From the NCBI RefSeq assembly GCF_026151205.1, contig NC_087079.1, positions 124,001 to 188,000 on the forward strand: DNA of 64,000 nt, in the 5' to 3' direction. Of the stretch, positions 12,601 to 24,600 are shown in pieces; the first letter of the stretch is position 1, and each line of letters starts with the position of its first letter. Below the pieces are notes generated by a model. It saw only the letters and a list, made by a program, of their open reading frames with translations. It searched no databases and was not told where the DNA came from. The position numbers and the translations under genes are program-made. This DNA comes from Bolinopsis microptera (lineage: Eukaryota > Ctenophora > Tentaculata > Lobata > Bolinopsidae).

Positions 12601-15600
12601 GACCAGGAATGATGAAATGTACATACCTTCAATTCCTGAGAGTTCTGGCTATTCTTATTGTTATTTTGTTCATTACTTGTACTGCTGGATAAAAACATAT
12701 GTCCTGATGCTGGTACATAACGCCGACGCTGGGCTGTTGTACTACCTTTTGTGTTGATGCTATTTTAATTTTTAGGAAATTCGAGTTATTCAGAAATCTG
12801 TACACCTTATTCTAACAGATTTTAATGCTATATGACGTGACTGATGTGATCTGGTTTTGCTAAAAATAGCCGCTCTGATCACGTACTCTTTTACTCCCGG
12901 ATATTCAACCCTAAATAAGCGGCAATACATTTCAGTTTTCAGAACCTTAAATTACAAATTGAATTGGAAGTTGAGTAGGAGATTTTCTCATTCTCGTGGC
13001 AATGATTTAAATAATACGAGTCATAAGACAAAGTGACAATTAGGACATCATCTGTTTGCCTGTCATTTCATTTTGACTAAGTTGCTGCATTTAATCGTAT
13101 AACCTGTCAGAATTTTCCTACTATATTTAAATACTATCTTTTGTTGTCACGAACAGACGATTTTTCGGCAAATTTTTGATTTGTTATAACGCCAATCCAA
13201 TCACAAACGGCGAGCCAACAACTTAATAATATAGAAGTGCTATGTTACCCTATACCTGCAAGGGTAACCACTTCAGATCCTCATCACCACTTTTATCAGG
13301 CCATGTTCCAACTTGTGCTGCTAAGTTGTCTTTTAGTTCGGATACACAGTATACGAGATAGCGGCTTTTACTTACTGGATGAAAACAAGGAGTACACTAA
13401 CAATGGACTTCTCATTGCAGACAAGATCTCTCATCATATGGTGAATATTTGTGTTAGTGTTGTTATTGGTGTTAGTGTTGTTAGTAAATGTGCATTACCA
13501 CAACGTTATCATAGCTGAAGACAGTGAGATAATTGTTAGTCACTAATAATTATCTCACTAATAATGTTAGTGGTTTTTATTCGTGTTGCATGTCCCCTCA
13601 CTCCTTACTAATCCCCACCAAGAATCCTGACCAACAGATAGGTTCAGTGTGTGATGACAACTTTGACGACACGGCAGCCACCGTGATCTGTAGGGAGATG
13701 AAATTCAACACTTCTATATCCTTCGCTTCTGGGTCCAACACGGAGTACACTAGCTGGAGGATGAAGAAAGACTTTGATATCGTACTAGACGACATTACTT
13801 GTGAAGATCCAGGTACCTGGTACACGGTTGCTTTACGGCTGAACATAACCATCAACCATTCCATCATATTAATTAAATTTCATAGAGCTGTATAGAGCAC
13901 AACCCTCCTACCCCCATATTTGTAGCCCTGAATAACCCTCTCTCCCCAGATTTGTTGCGCCGAATAACCCTTCAATCCCAGATTTGTAGCCCTCAATAAC
14001 CATCTCTCCCCAGATTTGTAGCGCCGAATAACCCTTCAACCCCAGATTTGTAGCCCTGAATAACCCTCTCTTCCCAGATCTGTAGCGCCGAATAACCCTT
14101 CAACCCCAGATTTGTAGCCCTGAATAACCCTCTCTTCCCAGATCTGTAGCGCCGAATAACCCTTCAACCCTAGATTTGTAGCCCTGAATAACCCTCTCTT
14201 CCCAGATCTGTAGCGCCGAATAACCCTTCAACCCCAGATTTGTAGCCCTGAATAACCCTCTCTCCCCAGATTTGTTGCGCCGAATAACCCTTCAATCCCA
14301 GATTTGTAGCCCTCAATAACCATCTCTCCCCAGATCTGTAGCGCCGAATAACCCTTCAACCCAAGATTTGTAGCCCTGAATAACCATCTCTCCCCAGATC
14401 TGTAGCGCCGAATAACCCTTCAACCCAAGATTTGTAGCCCTGAATAACCCTCTCTCCCCAGATCTGTAGCGCCGAATAACCCTTCCACCCTAGATTTGTA
14501 GCCCTGAATAACCCTCTCTTCCCAGATCTGTAGCGCCGAATAACCCTTCCACCCTAGATTTGTAGCCCTGAATAACCCTCTCTCCCCAGATTTGTTGCGC
14601 CGAATAACCCTTCCACCCAAGATATGTAGCCCTGAATAACCCTCTCTTCCCAGATCTGTAGCGCCGAATAACCCTTCAACCCAAGATATGTAGCCCTGAA
14701 TAACCATCTCTCCCCAGATTTGCCGTTCTCCAGCTGTTCGATAGTAACAGAGCACGACTGCCAACACAAGCACGAGCAGGTGTTCCTGTGGTGCGGGTGT
14801 ACCCCTGGTGATTATGTGCGGCCCCAATATAAGGGTTGTGCTCCGTGCCCTGAGCAATCTGTGGGGTCTCAGGATGACATCATGTCTTGTGTTTGTGGGG
14901 TGGGGACAGTCTGGGAGTACGAGGCGTGAGTTATATATATTGTTAATTAAATAGGAAACTGGAGGGACAAGTAATCTTTTATTCAAAGTCCTTTGGCAAA
15001 TATCAAACTTATTTGAGTTTAAAATGAAAAATGAGAGTTCTTTGTCCAAAGCAGTAAGCATGTTTCAATAAACCGGCCCCCACTCTCAGTTGTAACGAAT
15101 GTCCAGTAGACACGTACAAAGACGCTGTAGACGAGTCAGCGTGTCAGAGCTGTCCGGAACACTCCACCTCTGAACCAGGAGCCGAGATCTGTACATGTGA
15201 TGCGAGCTATTTCTGGAACAACGGGAACTGCTTCAAGTGCCCTGCTCACACTGTTAGTTCTAGGGGCAGCAAGGCACTTATAGAGTGTATCAGGTACAAC
15301 TAGTCAAGTCTACTTTATTACATTGTAACATCAGGAGCTGTGTGATTTAAGTTATAATGTGATTTAAGTTATAACATATATGTATAATGTCCTGACACGC
15401 AGTGAACCTCACACCCCCTAACTGCCCAGTTGTCCGAGTGGAAGTTCCCCGATACACGGCAGTACAGCGTGCAGCTGTGCAGCAGGGCTGTACTGGAACA
15501 CTACACACTGTACCACGTGTGGTGTTAACACTTACAGTACACAACACTCTACTGCCTGCTCTCAGTGCCCGCAGAACACTGTGTCTGAAGCTGGTTAGTG

Positions 15601-18600
15601 GGATATTAACTATAGTAACTATAGTCACACTTCACATTTCACATGTTATCCTTTTAAACCAGTATTAAACCAACTATTTCATTGGATATTTCTCCCAAAA
15701 CCATATCTTGTAAGTTGTATTTTATCGATATAAAGTGGATCAGGTGAAAGTAAACCTGACAATTCCACAGGATCAGCACACTGTACGTACTGCCCACAAG
15801 GTCATGTTTGGCAGGACTACTCCTGTGTTAGCTGTCAGGACCTGGATCACGACTCCTGTCCGAGATGTCCTCCAGGGTACAGCATCACTCCAGGTAACCT
15901 GAACTAACACCTTAGTAACACCTTAGTAACACCTTAGTAACACCTTAGTAACACCTTACCCCACACGTCTGATTTATTAACAACCACTTGAGTTCTTATA
16001 ACCAACAAGTTCTGTTTCTCCCAATATTGGATAGTTGTATTTATTAATGCGTCCTTGTTTTAAGGTAACATGTGTATAGAAGACAGGGTGCCCGGACCCG
16101 AGAAACACAAGGCTGCTGCTAAGAACTGGTCCACAATAGTGCTGGGAATTGCACTTGTTGTGTTATTAGCATTCGTTATTATTCTAGTCTTCATGTGAGT
16201 GCAACACACAAATAACTTCTTTCTTATATGCAGCTATTCAAACACCAAATATACAAAACAATGGTCCCTACATCTTCTTGCAATTAAAATAACATACATC
16301 CAACACCTCTAACCATTTTCAGTTGAAAAAGTAATAAAACCCCTAAATCCTAACCCTACACCACTTATCCAGGTTGTTTAGAAACAGGAGACGAAGTCCC
16401 CCTAAGTCAGCAGCCCCGCTAGTTCCCTACCATGTAGTACGAGAGTCTGAGTCCTACTCTCCCTACGAGGAACCAATCTACGAGCGGCCTAATGCACCTG
16501 ATCAAAATGTCATATACGACGATCCACGAGCAGTGCAGTACGTAGAACCAGATGCAGATCCAATGTATGTGCAGAGTGATAGGGGGGAAGTGACTGAATA
16601 TGTGCAGGCAGAGACATGTGGTGAGCCGGGGTATTCTGTGTTCTGTGGTAATGCACAGGAACCTCAAGGGAACGGCTTTACTGACATAGATAATATCTAT
16701 GACAACATTTGAGAGCAATGGCGAGGAGGGGATTTTTAATTTTAACTTGAACGTTTTTATTTTTATCGCAAGGCGAAATTACTTTTGTATTATTGTGTAA
16801 ATTTTTTGTGTTTGAATGTTTGTTTTTATCTTATGTGTAAAACTGTTGAGGTTTTGTAGCTTTTAAAAGAATGTTTTAATGCATGAATAAAACCCAAGAA
16901 TTAAACTTTCAGGTCAGAATATTTAAGGTTTACTAGACGCAAACTCAAATTCATCGTGATTGACTACACATAACTCAAATGATGCGTTTTACTACTAGAA
17001 GGATAAGCAGAGAATACTCTCTTAGTTGAAGACGTTCACTGCAGATATAATATGTAGATAAATTCACAGTAAACGTAAAAAGTAGAATAACGATCACAAC
17101 TGACCTTGCTGATAGCTTTGACGGCCCGCATAGCTCCGTCCATAACAGCGATAACAGCAGACATTTGCTTTCCAGACACAATGTAAGTGGACTTTCCCGC
17201 AGCGCTAATCGAATCTACACTCCATGTAATACCTGAAAGTGAGCAGTAAAAAGACCCCATTTTCCTTTCTTAACACCGAATGTTTTATTCATAGACACTT
17301 TCAACTATCCAACAGAATTTAAAACTTACCAATATCTGAGAGTTTTACTTCAAGGAAGGAGTCTTCGCCGATCGTTTTGTAGAAAACTGAGTCACCTTGT
17401 AAACCGGCAATACTGTCTTCTGATGTCACAAGCCTGATTAGTGGTCAATTTTAGAAATAATTCCGGACCGTGTCCCGTGAATGCTAAGATATCTTGAAAA
17501 ACGGCATAAACTTCCATTTCAAATTATACAGCAACGAGCAGTGACATAATTATTGGCGTACAAACGTACGTGCGCGCGGACCTAGTACATACGGCTCTTA
17601 CATATCTAGAAAAACGTTTTCGCGTGTTCCTGAACAGAAGTACTTGAGACCAGAATTGCCGGATTTTTGCCGGATAATCGCGCTGCAAATTTCCCAAACT
17701 TTTCCAAAATATCACTTGAAATCATGGCCAACTGTCCGCAAAACTCGGCAAATATTTACAGGACAATACCAACTTCCACATACACCACTGTGAAGTAATA
17801 TAGACATAGCGATCACTAGGTAATACCTGAAACACAAGGATAAGTTTTGTTATTTGGCGCTGATTTTTTTGCCGGATTCTTGAATAACGGAAAATCGTAT
17901 TGATAGATTTTCTTTAAACTCTTCAAATAGTTAGAGCATTATAATACGGTCAATTTCAGGGAGTATAAAAAAATTTCTTCGTCTGTGAGTGGAGATACAA
18001 GGTCAAACACAAGAAAATATCTTCATTTGGCCAGAATTTTTGCCGGATTCTTGAATAACGGAAAATTTTATTGATAAATGTTCTTTAAACTCTTCAAATA
18101 GTTAGAGCACTATAATACAGTCAATTTCAGGGAGTATAAAAAAATTTCTTCGTCTGTGAGTGGAGATACAAGGTCAAACACAAGAAAATATCTTCATTTG
18201 GCCAGAATTTTTGCCGGATTCTTGAATAACGGAAAATTGTATTAATAAATGTTCTTTAAACTCTTCAAATAGTTAGAGCACTATAATACGGTCAATTTCA
18301 GGGAGTATAAAAAAATTTCTTCGTCTGTGAGTGGAGATACAAGGTCAAACACAAGAAAATATCTTCATTTGGCCAGAATTTTTGCCGGATTCTTGAATAA
18401 CGGAAAATTGTATTGATAAATGTTCTTTAAACTCTTCAAATAGTTAGAGCACTATAATACGGTCAATTTCAGGGAGTATAAAAAAATTTCTTCGTCTGTG
18501 AGTGGAGATACAAGGTCAAACACAAGAAAATATCTTCATTTGGCCAGAATTTTTGCCGGATTCTTGAATAACGGAAAATTTTATTGATAAATGTTCTTTA

Positions 18601-21600
18601 AACTCTTCAAATAGTTAGAGCACTATAATACAGTCAATTTCAGGGAGTATAAAAAAATTTCTTCGTCTGTGAGTGGAGATACAAGGTCAAACACAAGAAA
18701 ATATCTTCATTTGGCCAGAATTTTTGCCGGATTCTTGAATAACGGAAAATTGTATTAATAAATGTTCTTTAAACTCTTCAAATAGTTAGAGCACTATAAT
18801 ACGGTCAATTTCAGGGAGTATAAAAAAATTTCTTCGTCTGTGAGTGGAGATACAAGGTCAAACACAAGAAAATATCTTCATTTGGCCAGAATTTTTGCCG
18901 GATTCTTGAATAACGGAAAATTGTATTGATAAATGTTCTTTAAACTCTTCAAATAGTTAGAGCACTATAATACGGTCAATTTCAGGGAGTATAAAAAAAT
19001 TTCTTCGTCTGTGAGTGGAGATACAAGGTCAAACACAAGAAAATATCTTCATTTGGCCAGAATTTTTGCCGGATTCTTGAATAACGGAAAATTTTATTGA
19101 TAAATGTTCTTTAAACTCTTCAAATAGTTAGAGCACTATAATACAGTCAATTTCAGGGAGTATAAAAAAATTTCTTCGTCTGTGAGTGGAGATACAAGGT
19201 CAAACACAAGAAAATATCTTCATTTGGCCAGAATTTTTGCCGGATTCTTGAATAACGGAAAATTGTATTGATAAATGTTCTACGATGGCATCTGATACAA
19301 TACAATACAATAAGTGGAGCACAGAAAGATAAAACCGTATGTGTAACAGATTAATCTTGCCTTGTTTACTCTAAACAATGTGTAATCCTTTGTTGGGTCA
19401 TATTCCACTAAGGACTGAGGTTACCACAAACACGATGGCATCATTGTTTGGAATTGCCCTTGTACAGGCAACAATGTTACCAGATTGATAATTTGTTTAC
19501 CCATGCACAATAGAGGTACTGGAAGCTGTATATCCGGAGTAAACTTTGATGGAGGGAAAATTTTGAAAATGTCCTACCGATAGGACATTTTCAGATTTCA
19601 GCTTTCCGCGGCCCAAATTTCACTGTTTTCACTGAATTTTTCCTGAATGGCCATCTAGTAAAGTCACTGAGGATGGTACAAGACACGATTGAGGTACTGA
19701 AAGTTCTATTTCCAAAGAAAGGCTTCATAAACGGGAATTCATTAGAATAAAAGAAGAGATTTTGAGAGATTTTTTAAGAGAAGCTTTCCTGCTGTCTCCT
19801 TGACCAAAATATCGCGGTTTTGGCTAAAAAAGGACTGGAACCTGTATATATCCGGTAAAAACTTTGATGGAAGGAAAATTTTGAAAATTTCCTACCGGTA
19901 TAGCAGGACATTTTCAGATTTCAGCTTTCCGTGACCCAAATTTCACTGTTTTAACCAGTGGCGTAGTGTAGGGCCCCGCTGACCCCGCTGTGCGGAGGGC
20001 GCCATCTTTAATACTTTCAACACTACTATATAACAAATAATTTGAGGTATGAGATATGATAGACGAGCGTAAGTGTTGACGTGCAAAGGACTGCTGTGAG
20101 TGTACTTGAAGATTACTCATCCTCCTCCTTCTCATCAAAACTATTCTCATCAAAACTACTATCTGGACTGAAGGTTTTGCGTTTACAGTGTTTATTGTGC
20201 TTCTGAACATTGAACTCTTGATAATATAACTATGTCAAATAATCAGAGCTCAGACACTAGTCTCCACTCTTGTGAGCGCCCTTTAGAACATTTGAACTTT
20301 TCATTCCAGTCTGAAAAATCAGAGAACTGTAACAATTGTCTGTCAAAAGACATCAAGATTAACTTTTTAGAAAAAAAGTTGTCTTTATTGAATGAAATTA
20401 TCAGAACTAGTGATCTCATTGCTCAGTACAATGATAGTCTCATATCAGATCAAACTCAAATACAAGAACAGAGTTTTAAGTGTGAAAATTTGCTGCTAAA
20501 CTTATCAGAGGAGATTGAATGTGAGATCATAACCATTACCCCTCAGTCACACGTTGTTATCAATCAAGTAGAAGCGTTTGATGTAGATGACATTGTTGTG
20601 GAAGATGTTGTATCGGACAGTTTGTTTGTTGACAACGATGTCGTGGACAAGGTTGTTCCACAGGAGGTTGTTGGAAACGAGATTGTTATCAGTGAGATTG
20701 TTGTTCACGAGGTTATGGCAGACGAGGATGATGTGTCTGATCTCCCTGTATCTACTGCTACTGGTGAATCACGGATCAACACCCCTAAGCCCAGAGACAA
20801 ATATCCAAACTTGGTCCCTGCCCCTGTCTACGATCCTATAACACCGGGGCCAATGAATATATCTGTAACTTGCTCCCCATCACCAGTGAAACCAGTTACC
20901 CTACTAGATGATGGTCCATTCTCTAAATTTTCACTTGATCTATTAATGGAAGAACTTGAGTTCAGTCACGGTTTTAAAAACAGGAAATCGGTTTATTTTG
21001 GTGACTTTCCCTATGAGTATTCAGGTGCAACACATGACCCAAAAAGTGTACACAATGATTCCTACCTTGCTAAACTCAGCTCCTACATTAATGTGATATT
21101 ACCCAATTTCAGACACAATAGTATTCTCGTCAATCTATATGAAACTGGAGCAGAGTTCATGCCAGCTCATAGCGATTCTGAATCATGTATTGTAGAACAC
21201 TCTGATATTGTAACCATTTCACTTGGTGCGACGAGAATACTGCAAATTAGATCAAACGGCAGCAATGAAGTTGTGGGCTCTGTGCAGCTTCAGCATGGAG
21301 ATGTCTTCATTATGTCCAAATTGTCTCAGGCTGACTTTCAACATGAGATACTGCCAGACGAAATGTGTGATGAACCCCGGATCAGCATCACTCCAAGACT
21401 GATGAAGCCCCCTAGGATCACTCAGTCAACTGAGTTTGGTCTGCGTTCACCGCCCCCACCCATCCCTCATTCAGGACACAAACTGACAGACTCTTCTTCA
21501 CCTGCACTCTCAGTTTGCAAACAGTCAGCTAAAGCTTCACAAAAGTCTGTCCTATTCATAAGCAGCTCTATGTTCAGGTTTCTTGATGCGGACAAGTTAT

Positions 21601-24600
21601 CATCGTCCACTGTTAGTGCTAGTAAACTGTTTTATCCTGGGGCTGATGCCAAAGTAATGTTAAATAAACTAAAAACTGACCTACACTCTGTTCCATCCCC
21701 ATCTATTATTTATATTATGACAGGAACTAATATAATGTGAACACAGTCTATTTTGGCTCAAAGTCACTGAAGGATGCAGCGGGTGACATTAGTAATCTCT
21801 TAAATTATCTCAAGTCAGTGTATCCGAATGCAACAATTAATGTTCTCAATATTCTTCCCAGGAGTACAAAAGGCCGCAATGATGTTGTGGCAGAGCTGAA
21901 TAAGGTTATTCAGGATATGTGTAGCAAAGATTCTTGTTTTAATTACATTAGCACCCATAATTTATTTAACTATAATAGAAGTGGATTCAGGAAAGAATTT
22001 TATTTTGCCAGACCATCTGCAAAAATATCTGATAACTGTCACCTCAATACAAGCGGTGTTATTCGACTCAGTGGCGTAACTTTGCCTGTTGGCGCCCCCC
22101 TGCCGAAAAAAGCGCCCCCCTGTTGGCGCCCCTCTCCCCTTTTGGTGCCCCTCACTAAAATTGAACAAATTAGGTGATTTTAGGGGATACGCCGGTAAAA
22201 TCTCTAAAAAAATGTGTATCTAGAGCAAAACGCGCAGTTTTGCTAGTACTTTAGTTAAGTTTTCGAAATTGTCCCACATTCAAACGACGATTTGGCGCCC
22301 CCCTAAGACGGCGCCCCCCTGCACAGCGGGGTCAGCGGGGCCCTTCGTTACGCCACTGATTCGACTTGCTAAATTTCTGAAGTATTGGGCCCATAAGCAA
22401 GTTTGAATTTTCAGAAAGATTGTTACCATTTATTTCATCTAGATAAGGGATAATTACACATTGTTCCTCATGTTTATTGAAGTTTTAGAAAGTTTTGTTA
22501 TTATCTCATACAAATTTGCCAGTTCTGCAATTTATCTTATTCTGACAAGTTTATAGCAGCATAAATTGGAAAAATTTTCATGCTCTCACAGCAGTTCTTG
22601 CATTAACCCGTGCATTAGTAAAATCACAGTTTCATACCATGCCAAAAAGCTTGCAGTGGGACATTGCAACATGCAGGGAGGACTAACAGGTATGCCAAAA
22701 TGTCTTGAAATCCAAGATCTAATCTGGAAAGAGAAATTAGATGTTTTATGCCTGAATGAAACAAATCTTAAGTCGGATATTGACTCAGCCAGTCTAAACC
22801 TACCCAAGAATTTTACTTTTATCCGCAAAGACCGTTCTAACGACAATGGTCATGGGGGATGTGGCATTCTCATCAGTGAGCACATAAAGTTTAAAATGAT
22901 TCAACTAAACTTAGTTTTGCAATATGACCAAATCGAGGCTATTTGGATCCATCTTACAGATTGCAATATTTTCATCTGCTGTTTCTACAGATCTGAGTTG
23001 TTTAGTCCTCTTGACAAATTTTTAGATTATATGACAGACTGCATGATGAGTATAGGAAGTAAGAATGTTATTTGGCTGGGTGATGTAAATGTAGACCAAA
23101 ACAACATCAGCAGTATGAACTATAAGAAATTAGACATTACAATGAAAATGTTTGGAATGGTACAGGTAGTTCAGGATATTACCCGCATTGCTAAACTAGG
23201 AAACAGAATCACAAAGACCACAATCGATGTTGTCATAACAAACACTTACTCCAAGTTTCTTGACTGCAAAGTCCTTGATGATTGTATAGGAGATCATCAG
23301 GTCGTAAAGTTCATTGTCGATTTCAATGTGCATAAGGCCTCAAAATTCAAGAAGTTACTAATAAGAGATCACAGCAAAATGAATGTTACTGCTCTTAAAG
23401 AATTTTTGGAAACTTGTGATTATAGACCAATAATAGATTCAACTAGTCTGAATGATGCAGTTGATGGTTTAAACGAACATATTGATCACTACTATGATCA
23501 CTTCTGTCCAATTAAACAAATTAAGTGCCATAGTGATTACATCCATAAGCCATCTCCAGAATTTTTAGAAAGTAAGAAATTGAAAGGGAAACTTTACCGT
23601 AAATTTTTAACACACAACAAGAACAGACGTATACATCCAAATGGTCTTATACACTGTAATAAATGTGACTCATTATGGATGGCATATAAACGGCAGAGAA
23701 ACGATTCAACCTATTTGTCTAGAATTATTAGGAAGACTAACTTAGCAACAGAACTGAAAGCCAAGTGTGCCATGAATGATCTAAAGGGTGTATGGAAAAC
23801 GATAAAAACAGCATCAAATCTGCCTGTTAAAGCTAACAATATCAATAACAATCTTGATGCTGAAACCACCAATAAATATTTTGCTGAAATAGGTCCAAAG
23901 ATCCAAGCAGAAGTGCAGCTGGAAAATGAAAATGAATTTCTATCTTATCTACAAAATGAGCAGATTGACAACGAGACCAGCTTGAATAGCTTTACTGAAA
24001 TAACTGAGTCCAATATCTTAGACTATGTGGCAAGTATCCCTTGTAGCAAATCCACTAATGATCATATACCATTGAGAGTGTTTAGACAAATTTTACCTGC
24101 ATTTATTGCTCCATTAACACATCTTGTAAATTTGAGTTTATCCAGTGGCATCATGCCAAACAGCTGCAAGGTTGCAAAAGTCACCCCAATCCATAAGGAT
24201 GGTGATACTGAGAATCCTAGTAATTATCGACCAATCTCAATTTTACCGATTCTTGGAAAGTGCATCGAATTTTGTGTGAACTCCCAACTGACTCAATATC
24301 TTGATGAAAAGGGAATACTTTCAGAGCATCAATATGGTTTCCGTTAAGATCACTCTACAACTTATCTCATGTTAGATCTGTTTGATCGTATATTTACTGC
24401 TAAGAACAGTGCCAAGCATCCTGCAATTATCTTCCTGGACATCAGAAAGGCATTTGATACTGTTAACCATGATATTCTAATTCAAAAGCTGAAGCATTAT
24501 GGAATAAAAGATACTGCATTGAGCTGGTTTAGGAGCTTCCTCACAGATAGATTACAGCAAACTAGAGTTGGGAGTAGGATAAGCAGTGTACATTCATTGA

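Noticed and set aside
12530..12757. Small membrane protein gene
   Set aside because: No splice context, no homologous pattern, and it lies in EMC1 intron 6 where chance ORFs of this size are expected.
14420..15061. 213-codon minus-strand ORF with repeated [13 protein letters not shown] residues
   Set aside because: It is read across the 32-bp acceptor array; the repetition comes from the DNA repeat, and a well-supported plus-strand exon lies in the same place.
17871..19281. Homology to primate alpha satellite because of the 171-bp period
   Set aside because: The sequence is unrelated; the shared length is coincidental or reflects nucleosome spacing.
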